From Streptomyces sp. NP-1717 (GTDB lineage Bacteria > Actinomycetota > Actinomycetes > Streptomycetales > Streptomycetaceae): a DNA stretch of 64,000 nucleotides. The translations under genes and the position numbers were made by a program. Shown piece after piece: positions 17,395 through 26,203 of this stretch (the stretch's first letter is position 1; each line of letters begins with the position of its first letter). The notes under the pieces are model-generated. The model was not told the DNA's origin and did not search any database. It was given only the letters and a program-made list of their open reading frames with translations. Location: NCBI RefSeq assembly GCF_022695985.1, contig NZ_JAAPBF010000004.1, forward strand, positions 31,240-95,239, written 5' to 3'.

Positions 17395-18237
17395 ATGCAG
17401 CCGGTACACGTGACCGTCTGGAATGCGGCGGCGACCGGAGCGGTGGCCGTACCCGCCGTCTTCGTCCATGGCATCTTCACCTGGGGCGAGGACGCGGCGT
17501 ACGGATTCGCCGCCCAGCGCCCGCTCGCGGACACCCGCCCGCTGCTGCTGGTGGACCGGCGGGGGTACGGGAGTTCCCCGGACACCGCGCGCAGCGATTT
17601 CGAGGCCGATGCGGAGGATCTCGTGAGGCTGCTCAACGACTGCCCTGACGGGGCGCATCTGGTCGGCCATTCCCACGGTGGGCTGGCCGCGATGCTCGCC
17701 GCCGGGCGTCGTCCCCGGGCGGTGCGCTCGCTCGCGCTGATCCAGCCGTCCGCCTTCAGGGCCGCATCGGACCACCCCGCGGTACGCGAGCTGCTTGACC
17801 GGGTGGAGATGCCGGTGGGCACGGAGGAGCCGGTACGGCCGGACGGTGCGGGCTCCCGGCAAGAGCCGCCGCGGCAGCAGGAGTTGGACCCGGCGGAGTA
17901 CCTGCGCCTATCCACGGAAGGGCTCGGCATGGCGATGCCGGAGCCGACGCCCGAGAGGCTGCGCGCTGTGCGTACGTCGATGCGTGAGCGGCCGGTGTGG
18001 GAGGCGGACCCGCCGTTGGAGCCACTGGCCGCTGCCTCCTGGCCCAAGCTCGTCGTCTCGGGGACCTGGCAGGACGCTCCGGAGCCGTATCGCCGATATG
18101 CCGGGGAGCCGCTGCTGGCCTGTGCGGAGGCGGTCGCCGACCGGATCGGCGCCCGGCGCCTGCGCGTGCCGGGCTACTACCCGCACACGCAGCACCCTGC
18201 CGAAGTCAACGCTGCGCTGCGCGCGTTGTGGTCCTGA
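17395..18237 (+). CDS. Alpha/beta hydrolase
   Basis: The 280-residue protein has an alpha/beta-hydrolase core: the oxyanion-loop VFVHGIFTWGED (residues 22-33), the nucleophile elbow LVGHSHGGLAAML (Ser near residue 91), and a late His in GYYPHTQHPAEVN. GAGGAGG lies just before the ATG at 17395. The specificity cannot be told; it may be an esterase or a haloperoxidase-like enzyme. It stands alone, with about 640 bases of apparently empty DNA behind it before the end of the mannan locus. Confidence 0.85.
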   Translation: MQPVHVTVWNAAATGAVAVPAVFVHGIFTWGEDAAYGFAAQRPLADTRPLLLVDRRGYGSSPDTARSDFEADAEDLVRLLNDCPDGAHLVGHSHGGLAAMLAAGRRPRAVRSLALIQPSAFRAASDHPAVRELLDRVEMPVGTEEPVRPDGAGSRQEPPRQQELDPAEYLRLSTEGLGMAMPEPTPERLRAVRTSMRERPVWEADPPLEPLAAASWPKLVVSGTWQDAPEPYRRYAGEPLLACAEAVADRIGARRLRVPGYYPHTQHPAEVNAALRALWS

Positions 18238-18876
18238 CAGGACGCCGGAGTGCGGCGCGGACAACCGCGCCGAGGGCGCGCGGCGAAGTTCCCGGCTCCG
18301 GAGGGCCGGCCGATCGCGGTGGCATGGGGGCCGGGACGGTCGCCGATGAGGTGGAGGCGGCGACCGGTTGGGGAGTGTGCCGACGAAGGCGGTGCCGCCC
18401 GATGGTACGTCGACGGGCGTTCACCGGCGGCGGTAGCGGAGCCTTCACAGCCCTCGGCCCGGAGAGCGGTACCTCACGTGGTGGCTCACGCCGACGGACG
18501 CCAGCGCGTTGTCGGTCGCGGCCACGGCCCCGCGGGCCGGGCGGCGAGGAACGCGCACGCACCGGACTTCTCCGCCCTCGCGCGGCACGCCCGGCTCCGG
18601 TCCCGCACGGCCAGCCTCCGTACAGCGACCGCGCCGGCTCCGGAACGCCGTGCACGCCCTCGTGAAAACCCGGGGAACTCCTGTCAGCGCGGAGTGTCGA
18701 CGGTGTGGTCCCTGTTCGCCCCTCCCCCCAACCGCCCGCGTGTCCGATCGTCACCGCCCCTCCCCCGCAACCACGCGCAATGACACGATCAGAGCGTCCG
18801 CGAACTCCCGGCGCTCGCGGACCCGCCCGGCGACGGAGTGCCCTGACCCGCGCGGCGTCGTGAACGCGTTGAGCGG
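18238..18876. other. Intergenic stretch between hydrolase and alpha-mannosidase
   Basis: About 640 bases downstream of two convergent genes. The long minus-strand frame that covers it is an arginine/proline-rich shadow and continues as the antisense of the mannosidase. I see no RNA gene and no strong hairpin. Confidence 0.45.
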
Positions 18877-21800
18877 TCAGCCGCGTGGGAGCAGACGTAC
18901 GGTCACGATCTGGAACGGGCGCAAGGCGAATGTGACGCCGTCGGTGGTTGTGGTCAGTTCGGGTTCGTCCGCGAGGGGGCGTTCGAGGAGATCGGTCATG
19001 GTGGCGGTGGCCAGGGGGAATCCGGTGCGGAGGGTCGTGCCGGCCCGGCTGCCGAGTGACTCGTAGAGCCGTACGATCACGTCTCCTGAGCCGTCGTCGG
19101 CGAGTTTGACCGCCTCGATCACGACGCCGCCGTGGTCGACCTCGACCAGCGGGTCGACGGCGCTTGTGCCGGGAACGGTGCGTTCGGCCAGGTTGAAGCC
19201 GTAGCCCTCGCGTACGGCGTCGCCGATGTCCGCGCCGAGCACCAGGCCGTAGCGGAAGCGGTGTTCGCCCTGGTCCGCTTCCGGGTCGGGGAAGAGGGGG
19301 GCGCGCAGCAGCGAGAGCCTGGCCGTGGTGGTCGTGCCGCCGTCGGGCCGTACGTCGTGGGTGACGTCGTGGCCGTAGGTGGAGTCGTTGACCAGGGCTG
19401 CTCCCCAGTCGGGTTCTGTGAGGTGGAGGAAGCGGTGGGCGCAGATCTCGAAGCGGGCGGCGTCCCAGCTGGTGTTGGAGTGGGTGGGCCGCTGGACGTG
19501 GCCGAAGGGGATCTCGCTGGTGGAGTGGCCGGCCCGGAGGTCGAAGGGGAAGGCCGCCTTGAGGATCTTCTCGCGCTCTCGCCATTCGACGGTGGTGTCG
19601 ATGTCGAGCCGGCGGGCCCCTTCGGGCAGGGAGAGCCGTTGGCGGATACGTGATGCGTTGACGCTTCGTACGACCTCGATGGCGTCGCCGTCGTGGGTGA
19701 CTTCGTCGGCCCGGGTGAGGTCCTGCACGGTGTTGCGGTAGAAGGCGTCGAGGTCCCAGGCGTCCCATTGGTTGGGGAAGTCCGGGTGGAGCTGGAGCAG
19801 GTTGCCCACCGTTCCGGGGGCGAGTGCTTCGCGCTGGGCGGTGAGGTCGTAGGCGGACGTGATCAGGCCGCGGACGTCGACCGTGATGCGGACGAGGCCG
19901 TTGTCCAGGACGAGGTCGCTGTCGTCGCCGACGCGTACGGGTACCGGCCGGGGCGTTGTGCCGCGGGGGACGGCACCGAGGGCGGGCACGCCGTCGCGGC
20001 TGTGCGGGGCCGCGTTGAAGACGACCTCGCCGCCGTTGGGGCCCGACGGGCCGGCCAGGGTCCGCTGGGCGGAGTCGATGAGGGCGTTCAGTTCGCGGGC
20101 GGCGTCCTGGTGCGCCTGTTCCGTTTCCCGGTGTACCCAGGCGATGGAGGAGCCGGGCAGGATGTCGTGGAACTGGTGGAGCAGGACGGTCTTCCAGATC
20201 CGGTCGAGTGCGGCGTACGGGTACGGCTCGCCGGTGCGCACGGTGGCGGTCGCGGACCACAACTCCGCCTCGCGCAGCAGGTGTTCGCAGCGCCGGTTGC
20301 CCTGCTTGGTGGCGAGCTGGCTGGTGAGGGTGCCACGGTGAAGTTCCAGGTACAGCTCGCCGACCCATACCGGTGCGTCGGGATATTCCCGCTGTGCCTT
20401 GGTGAAGAATTCGGCGGGGCCTTCCAGCTCGACCTTCGCCGAACCCTCAAGGTCCGCGAGCCGGTCGGCGCGGGCCAGCATCTCGCGGGTGGGTCCGCCT
20501 CCGCCGTCGCCGTAGCCGAACGGCACCAGGGAGCGGTTGGCGGCCCCCTTGTCGCGGAAGTTGCGTTCGGTGTGGGCGATGTCGGCGCCGGAGAGGTCGC
20601 CGTTGTAGGAATCGACGGGCGGGAAGTGGCTGAAGACGCGCGAGCCGTCGATGCCCTCCCACCAGAAGGTGTGGTGGGGGAAGGCGTTCGTCGTGTTCCA
20701 GGAGATCTTCTGGGTGAGGAACCAGTCGATGCCGGCGAGCTTCATGAGTTGGGGCAGTGCGGCGTTGTAGCCGAAGGTGTCGGGCAGCCACATGTCGCGT
20801 GTCTCGATGCCGAATTCCTCCAAGTAGAACCGCTTGCCGTGGACGAACTGGCGGACCAGCGACTCGCCGCCGGACAAGTTGGTGTCGGGTTCGACCCAGA
20901 GGCTGCCGGTCGGCAGGAGCTGACCGGTCGCCACCTTTTCGAGGACCCGGTCGTACACCTCGGGGCGTTGTTCTTTGAGCCAGGCCAGTTGCTGGGCCTG
21001 GGACATGACGAACCGGAAGTCGGGGTGGTCGTCCATCAGCGAGGTCACGTTCGAGACGGTGCGGGCCGCTTTGCGCACGGTTTCGCGTACCGGCCACAGC
21101 CAGGCCGTGTCGATGTGCGCATGGCCGACGGCCGAGATCTGATGGGCGCCCGCGTGCGCGGGCGCCGTGAGGGCAGGGGCGAGCAGTGCTCTGGCCCGGC
21201 CCGCGGTGCCGCCGATGTCCTGGAGGTCGATCGCGTCGAGGGCCCTGCTCACCGTGGTGCGGATCTGGCTGCGGCGGGTGGAGTCCTCGGGCAGCTGGTG
21301 CATGAGCCCGGACAGTACGTCGAGGTCCTGGACGAGTTCCCAGACGGTCTTGTCGAAGACGGCGAGATCCATGCGGGTCAGCCGGTACAGCGGTTCGCCC
21401 GCGGGCCCGGCGGGGCGGTCGGCGCGCAGCCAGGAGGCGACGTCGCCCGCACGGGTGGGGACGAAGGGGTCGCCGGCGGCGTCGAAGTCGAAGATCAGCG
21501 GGTTGGCGGCGGCCTCGATGTGGAACTCGAAGTTCTCACCGCCCTTGGCCTGTTCGGCTATCGGGAGCCAGGAGTTGCGCGGGTTGAGGGCCTTCACCGG
21601 TGTGCCGTCCGCCCGGTACACGAGCCCTTCGGCGGAGAAGCCGGGCTGGGTGGTGCCGAAGCCGAGGTCGAGCACCGCTTCGACCCGTTCCCCTGCCCAG
21701 TCATCCGGTACGGTGCCGCGGATCCGGAACCAAGTGGTGGACCAGGCCGGTCCCCAGGGTGCGCCGGTGTCGATCGGCTTGTAGGGACCGGCGATACCGT

Positions 21801-21939
21801 CGCTCACCGGTACGGGTTCGCCGTGGATGTGGTGGGCGCTGACCTCCAGGGGGAGGGAGCGGGTGTGGACCGCGGCCCTGAGGCGCTGGTCGAGGACCCG
21901 GGCGAGTCGGCCTTCGGTCAGTGTGCGGTTGTCGTGCAT
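18877..21939 (-). CDS. GH38 alpha-mannosidase
   Basis: The protein has 1020 residues and no signal peptide, so it should be cytoplasmic. An N-terminal galactose-binding-like domain precedes the GH38 catalytic domain with the metal ligands in VGHAHIDTAWLWPVRETVRK (about residue 270), the nucleophile region MWLPDTFGYNAALPQL (about 390) and HQFHDILPGSSIAWVHRE (about 590). These are followed by the long beta-sandwich C-terminal region. GH38 enzymes remove alpha-linked mannose residues with a divalent metal. I chose ATG 21939 (MHDNRTLTEGRLARVLDQ) since GGAG lies five bases before it. It is the last gene of the minus-strand operon after the LacI gene and presumably trims imported manno-oligosaccharides. 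Confidence 0.95.
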   Translation of the reverse strand: MHDNRTLTEGRLARVLDQRLRAAVHTRSLPLEVSAHHIHGEPVPVSDGIAGPYKPIDTGAPWGPAWSTTWFRIRGTVPDDWAGERVEAVLDLGFGTTQPGFSAEGLVYRADGTPVKALNPRNSWLPIAEQAKGGENFEFHIEAAANPLIFDFDAAGDPFVPTRAGDVASWLRADRPAGPAGEPLYRLTRMDLAVFDKTVWELVQDLDVLSGLMHQLPEDSTRRSQIRTTVSRALDAIDLQDIGGTAGRARALLAPALTAPAHAGAHQISAVGHAHIDTAWLWPVRETVRKAARTVSNVTSLMDDHPDFRFVMSQAQQLAWLKEQRPEVYDRVLEKVATGQLLPTGSLWVEPDTNLSGGESLVRQFVHGKRFYLEEFGIETRDMWLPDTFGYNAALPQLMKLAGIDWFLTQKISWNTTNAFPHHTFWWEGIDGSRVFSHFPPVDSYNGDLSGADIAHTERNFRDKGAANRSLVPFGYGDGGGGPTREMLARADRLADLEGSAKVELEGPAEFFTKAQREYPDAPVWVGELYLELHRGTLTSQLATKQGNRRCEHLLREAELWSATATVRTGEPYPYAALDRIWKTVLLHQFHDILPGSSIAWVHRETEQAHQDAARELNALIDSAQRTLAGPSGPNGGEVVFNAAPHSRDGVPALGAVPRGTTPRPVPVRVGDDSDLVLDNGLVRITVDVRGLITSAYDLTAQREALAPGTVGNLLQLHPDFPNQWDAWDLDAFYRNTVQDLTRADEVTHDGDAIEVVRSVNASRIRQRLSLPEGARRLDIDTTVEWREREKILKAAFPFDLRAGHSTSEIPFGHVQRPTHSNTSWDAARFEICAHRFLHLTEPDWGAALVNDSTYGHDVTHDVRPDGGTTTTARLSLLRAPLFPDPEADQGEHRFRYGLVLGADIGDAVREGYGFNLAERTVPGTSAVDPLVEVDHGGVVIEAVKLADDGSGDVIVRLYESLGSRAGTTLRTGFPLATATMTDLLERPLADEPELTTTTDGVTFALRPFQIVTVRLLPRG

Positions 21940-22037
21940 GGAGACTCCGTCCGGAATTCCGCGCGCGTGGGCGGGCAGGACTGTGTGCCGGGCCACGCCG
22001 GTTGCCGGCGGGCCCGGAAGGGGCGGATGGGGAACGC

Positions 22038-23060
22038 TCAGGTGAGGTCGGTCCCGTATCGGATGACCTCGATGGGGACCATCGAACGCCGCACGGGCGG
22101 CGGGGCGCCGGGGCCGGCGTTGATGCGGTCGACGAGCATCTGGCCGGCCCTGCGTCCGATCTCGTCGGCGTCGTAGGAGGCGATCGTCAGGGGGAGCCCG
22201 AGGACGTCCGCGAGGTCGAAGTCGTCGAATCCGGCCAGGGACACCGGGGCGGCGAGGGTGCGGGCGGCGCGGATGGCGCCGTGGGTCAGGCGGTTGTTGG
22301 TACAGAAGAGGGCGGTGGGGGCGTCGGGCCCGCTCAGCAGGGCGATGGCGGCTTGTTCGGCCGCGGCCACGTCGGACAGTCCGCGGCGGATGTGACGCTC
22401 GTCGGGTTCCAGGCCGGCTTCCTCGTGAGCCGCCCAGTAGCCGCGGAACCGCTCGGCACCGGTGTAGAGCGCCGGGGGGTTGCCGAGGAAACCGATGCGC
22501 CGGTGTCCGTCGTCGATGAGTCGGCTGATGACTGCTTCGGCTCCGCCGTAGTCGTCCACGAGGACGCAGTCGGCTTCCATTCCCGCCGGCGGCCGGGAGG
22601 CCAGGACGAGGGGCATGCCGCGCAGCGCGGCCGGTGCCAGGTGACGGTGGCTTCCACTGGCCGGGACGACGATCATCCCGTCGACCTGGCTGGCGGCGAG
22701 GTCCTCCACCAGTCCCCGTTCCCGGTCGACCTGTTCGGCCGTGTTGCCGAGCAGGACCCGCAGGCCGTGCGCGTAGGCCACCTCCTGGACGCCGAGTGCC
22801 AGGCGGGAGTAGAAGGGGTTGGCCAGGTTGGCGACGAGCAGACCGATCATGCCGCTGCCGCCGACCCGCAGCCGGCGGGCGGTCTCGTTGCGCCGGTAGC
22901 CGAGCGCGTCGACGGCGCTCAGCACCCGCCTCTTGGTCGCTTCGGTGACCCGGGGGTCGTCCTTGAGTACCCGGGAGACGGTCATCGCACTGACCTCGGC
23001 GCGGGCGGCGACGTCACGCATCGTCGGCGCGGCGGCGTCGCTCGGTCGGTGCTGGGCCAC
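22038..23060 (-). CDS. LacI-family transcriptional regulator
   Basis: The 340-residue protein has an N-terminal helix-turn-helix (MRDVAARAEVSAMTVSRVLK, then the hinge-helix NETARRLRVGG) and a periplasmic-binding-protein-like effector domain (GMIGLLVANLANPFYSRLAL through MLVDRIN). GTG 23060 is chosen because AAGGAAGG lies six bases upstream and the protein then begins 13 residues before the DNA-binding helix. It sits within the mannan locus between the ROK kinase and GH38 genes and is the best candidate to bind the two central-CG palindromes at 25,954 and 26,066. The inducer is probably mannose or a manno-oligosaccharide, which is inference from the neighbourhood. Confidence 0.93.
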   Translation of the reverse strand: MAQHRPSDAAAPTMRDVAARAEVSAMTVSRVLKDDPRVTEATKRRVLSAVDALGYRRNETARRLRVGGSGMIGLLVANLANPFYSRLALGVQEVAYAHGLRVLLGNTAEQVDRERGLVEDLAASQVDGMIVVPASGSHRHLAPAALRGMPLVLASRPPAGMEADCVLVDDYGGAEAVISRLIDDGHRRIGFLGNPPALYTGAERFRGYWAAHEEAGLEPDERHIRRGLSDVAAAEQAAIALLSGPDAPTALFCTNNRLTHGAIRAARTLAAPVSLAGFDDFDLADVLGLPLTIASYDADEIGRRAGQMLVDRINAGPGAPPPVRRSMVPIEVIRYGTDLT

Positions 23061-23209
23061 GGCCGGTCCTTCCTTCGTACCGTCAGGGGTGGTGTGCAGC
23101 CGGTGGATCGCCGGAGCCGCGAGCGCCGCCATTGTAGAGAGTGCCGGGCCCGCGGTGCCGTCCGCCCCGGGGGGTGAACGCCGCGGCCCGTCCTCGCGGG
23201 TCGGGACGG

Positions 23210-24208
23210 TCATGGACGAGGTGCTCGGGTGGCGGCACCGGGTGTGGGGACGGCAGGGAAAGCGACCGGCGGCTCGCCCTCCGTACGGTGTCCCAGGGCC
23301 CAGTGCGCGGCGCCGATCAGGGGTGCGTCGTCGGGGCGTCGGGCGGTGCACAGTTCCATCGCGGCGACGGTCCGTTCGGCTTCTGGCCCGGTGGTCCTGG
23401 CCCCGGTGGTGAGACCGGCCCGCAGTATGGGGCTGATGAGGTCGAAGGACTTGGCCATGGAGCCGCCGATCACCATGACGTCCGGCTGGAAGGCGGCGCA
23501 CCAGGGGGCCAGGGCGCGCCCCAGCGCGGTGAAACACCCGCTGATCGTCTCGGCGGCGTGCCGGTCGCCCCGTCGGGCGAGGTCGGCGATGGCGCTGACG
23601 TCCGGGCCTTCGGCCGCGCCGTGGAGACCTGCGGCCCGGGCGTACCGGGTGCGGATCGCCTGCCGCGAGACCACCTCTTCCAGCGGCAGTCCGTCGACGC
23701 TGATGCGGTGGGCCCGGCCGCCCGGCGGGACGGTGGGGCCCTCGGTGACAGGACGTCCGTCAGACAGGAAGGAGGATCCGATGCCGGTACCGAGGGTGAT
23801 GCACACCGACCGGCTCCGGCCCGCCGCGGCCCCACCGTGGTGTTCCCCCAGGGCGAAGGCGTCCGCGTCGTTGAGGAAGGTGACAGCCCGTGGGTGCGGT
23901 GGTCGCCCGCGCAGTTCCGCCCCGACGTCGAGGTCGTGCAGGGCCTCGAACTTGCCGATGCCCCGGAACTTTCCGATGCCGGCCGCGTAGTCGAACGGGC
24001 CCGGTATGGCGACGCCCCAGTGCGCCCGGGCGGGTGCCGGGATGTGCCGGGCGGCCTCGGCGAAGCGGTCGAGGATCTCGGTGGCGCCCGCGTGGGCGGG
24101 CACCGGTCTGCGGGCGACGGAGCCGGCGACCGGCAGTCCGGTCGTCATGTCCACCAGGGCGGCAGTGACGTGGGTGCCGCCGATCTCCAGCACGGGCACC
24201 CGGGTCAT
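23210..24208 (-). CDS. ROK-family sugar kinase
   Basis: The 332-residue protein has the ROK/ASKHA phosphate-binding start VLEIGGTHVTAALVDM, the sugar/catalytic site LNDADAFALGEHHGG (Asp as general base) and the second phosphate loop ITLGTGIGSSFLSDG. The zinc-binding CXCGXXGC motif of many ROK glucokinases is absent. The start codon overlaps the stop of the isomerase gene by four bases (ATGA). In this setting the likely reaction is ATP-dependent phosphorylation of mannose to mannose-6-phosphate, feeding the isomerase; glucose or fructose kinase activity cannot be excluded. Confidence 0.88.
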   Translation of the reverse strand: MTRVPVLEIGGTHVTAALVDMTTGLPVAGSVARRPVPAHAGATEILDRFAEAARHIPAPARAHWGVAIPGPFDYAAGIGKFRGIGKFEALHDLDVGAELRGRPPHPRAVTFLNDADAFALGEHHGGAAAGRSRSVCITLGTGIGSSFLSDGRPVTEGPTVPPGGRAHRISVDGLPLEEVVSRQAIRTRYARAAGLHGAAEGPDVSAIADLARRGDRHAAETISGCFTALGRALAPWCAAFQPDVMVIGGSMAKSFDLISPILRAGLTTGARTTGPEAERTVAAMELCTARRPDDAPLIGAAHWALGHRTEGEPPVAFPAVPTPGAATRAPRP

Positions 24209-25914
24209 GCGGGTGTCACCAGGGACTTGACGACCTGGACGGGCCGCGTGCCGACGGGGTGCAGACGGTAACCGCCCGTCACCGCGGGCACGGTGAGCGT
24301 TTCGGCGAACGCGAGGCCGTGGCGCCGGCCGTCGGCTGTCTCCACCACCACGCCGTCGCCGGCGGCGACGTTGAGGATGTGGAAGCGGCCCTCCGTGTCG
24401 TCGTGCGCCGGGCCGGTGCCGTCGAGTACGAAGCGGTGGACCGCGTAGAACATCTCGGGCAGGGCGCCGAGGACCTCCTCGCGCCAGCCCGCGCCCTCGC
24501 GCAGGACGCGCGGCCGCTGGACGAGATCCTCGGCCACGTCGGTGCCGCGCCGCGCGGTGTCGAGGTTGGCGAAGGCGTGCCGGTGGGACAACGGCCGGGG
24601 TACCCCGGAGGCGCGGCGCAGCCAGTCGTAGAACCGCAGTGAGTACAGGTACGGCGTGGCGCTGATCTCCAGGACCAGGTTGCCCGCGCCGGAGGCGTGC
24701 GGGGTGCCGGCCGGGATCATGAACAGCTGCCCGGGATCGGCCGGGAACGTCCGCACATGGTCCTCGACGCGCAGCGGTGTGCCGTGTGCGGCGGACTCCT
24801 CGACTTCCTTGCGCAGCAGGTCCACGTCCGCATCCTGCCGAAGTCCGAGGAAGACCCGGGCGCCGGGCTCGCTCGCGGTGACGTAGTAGGTCTCGTGCTG
24901 GGTGTAGGACCAGCCGAAGTGCTCCCGCATGTACCGCTCCCGCGGGTGGCAGTGCAGGGACAGGTTGCCGCCGCCGACGGTGTCGAGGTAGTCGAAACGG
25001 ATGGGGAACGAGGTGCCGTAGCGCTCGTGCACGTCCGTGCCGAGGAACTGCTCGGGGTGCAGGACGCACAGGAGCTGGAAGGGCAGCTCCACCTGTGCAC
25101 CGGCGTCCTGCCCGACGAGGACACCGGCTTCGGGCGCGATCAGCTCGTAGCCGAGTGCGGTGTTGCCGTTGTCGGGCTCGAAACCGAGCGTGTCCGCGGC
25201 CCACCTCCCGCCCCAGGCGGTGGAGTTGAAGTACGGGCGGGTGCGCACCGGCTGCCGGGCGAGCCCGGCGAGGGTGGCGCGCATCGCCGTACCGTCCAGA
25301 GAGGCGGGGGCCCGCGGGTCCTGAAGGTCGATCCACCGGTCGATCACTGGCGCGAGCGCGTCGCGGTGGCTGTCGGCCACCGGCCAGTCCGTGTAGAAGA
25401 GACGGCGCAGTTCACCCGGCACGCCGGGGCGCCCGAGGTTGACTCCCACGGGCAGCGTCCCGGCGGCCACGGCGCTCTCGGCGTACCGCTTGGGCAGGTC
25501 CGCCCACCAGGTCAGATCGGGTGAGCACAGGGCGGCGCCGGGACCGAAAACCAGCAGGACGCCGTGCGTGGGCCGCTCGACGGTCGGCGGACCCTCGAAC
25601 AGGTCGGCCATCTCGAACCCGGCGAGCGGGAGGAAGAAGGCGTCGGCGCCGCCGTGCGGGGTGCACAGCCGCTCGACGGCCGCCGGTGACCAGCGCTCGC
25701 GTACGTCGAGGACGCCGACCTCCGCGGACCGCGCCCGCAGGGCCGCGGCGATCCCACGGGCGGCCTCGTCCCAGTCCAGGGCCGCGGGCCCGTCCACGGC
25801 GAGCACGGTCGGCCGGTCGGGCAGGGTCGCCACGGCGTCGTTCCACCCGCTGATCACGGCGGCGGTGGCCGGGTAGCGGGGGTCGCGTTCGTACGGTCGG
25901 GGATCTGAGAGCAC
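24205..25914 (-). CDS. manA: Class I mannose-6-phosphate isomerase-like protein
   Basis: The 569-residue protein begins at GTG 25914 with AGGAG five bases upstream. Its C-terminal 330 residues are a type I phosphomannose isomerase cupin: the metal-site motif NLSLHCHPRERYMREHFGW with a following QHETYYV, and later MIPAGTPHASGAGN. About 240 extra N-terminal residues (TVLAVDGPAALDWDEAARGI onward) resemble a degenerate nucleoside-kinase-like P-loop fold without an intact Walker A motif. It interconverts mannose-6-phosphate and fructose-6-phosphate and leads an operon with the ROK kinase. Its promoter faces that of the ABC transporter operon. Confidence 0.88.
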   Translation of the reverse strand: MLSDPRPYERDPRYPATAAVISGWNDAVATLPDRPTVLAVDGPAALDWDEAARGIAAALRARSAEVGVLDVRERWSPAAVERLCTPHGGADAFFLPLAGFEMADLFEGPPTVERPTHGVLLVFGPGAALCSPDLTWWADLPKRYAESAVAAGTLPVGVNLGRPGVPGELRRLFYTDWPVADSHRDALAPVIDRWIDLQDPRAPASLDGTAMRATLAGLARQPVRTRPYFNSTAWGGRWAADTLGFEPDNGNTALGYELIAPEAGVLVGQDAGAQVELPFQLLCVLHPEQFLGTDVHERYGTSFPIRFDYLDTVGGGNLSLHCHPRERYMREHFGWSYTQHETYYVTASEPGARVFLGLRQDADVDLLRKEVEESAAHGTPLRVEDHVRTFPADPGQLFMIPAGTPHASGAGNLVLEISATPYLYSLRFYDWLRRASGVPRPLSHRHAFANLDTARRGTDVAEDLVQRPRVLREGAGWREEVLGALPEMFYAVHRFVLDGTGPAHDDTEGRFHILNVAAGDGVVVETADGRRHGLAFAETLTVPAVTGGYRLHPVGTRPVQVVKSLVTPA

Positions 25915-25953
25915 AGGTACTCCTGGAGAGGTGAGCGGGGCAACCGCCGGGAT

Positions 25954-25966
25954 GGTATCGATAACC
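25954..25966. promoter_or_regulatory. LacI-type operator, GGTATCGATAACC
   Basis: This is a near-perfect 13-base palindrome with the central CG expected for LacI-family operators, 40 bases upstream of the isomerase start and about 240 upstream of the transporter start. A second related site lies 112 bases away. It probably allows the LacI regulator to control the divergent operons together. Confidence 0.65.
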
Positions 25967-26065
25967 AAACGAGGGAACAAGGGGAGCCCTTCCTCGTGAT
26001 GCGTAATGCCAGATCGGAGGGGGTCGACCGAGGATTCTCGTCACGGAGGCTTGTTTCGGCCAGAT

Positions 26066-26078
26066 GGTGTCGTTAACA
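26066..26078. promoter_or_regulatory. Second LacI-type operator, GGTGTCGTTAACA
   Basis: It matches the site at 25,954 in 10 of 13 positions and keeps the central CG; the flanks ATG...CAT-like bases extend the symmetry slightly. With the first site it brackets the divergent promoter region, an arrangement compatible with DNA looping. Confidence 0.5.
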
Positions 26079-26203
26079 TCCTCGCAATCCGAACCGCCAC
26101 TGCCGTGCGGTACGGCGAGATCTCGCGGCGGGCCCCGAGCTCTCTCACCCATCGCACCCCCAGCGCCAGGGATCTCCGCCGGGATCCGCAGGGAAGGGAA
26201 CCC

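Noticed and set aside
18206..20368. 720-residue minus-strand frame overlapping the GH38 gene
   Set aside because: Composition is almost entirely Arg, Pro, His and Gly; it is a shifted reading of the real GH38 gene and the empty region behind it.
19693..22176. 827-residue plus-strand frame opposite the GH38 gene
   Set aside because: It is Gly/Val/Arg-rich with no domain and exactly mirrors the codon structure of the alpha-mannosidase; a typical high-GC antisense shadow.
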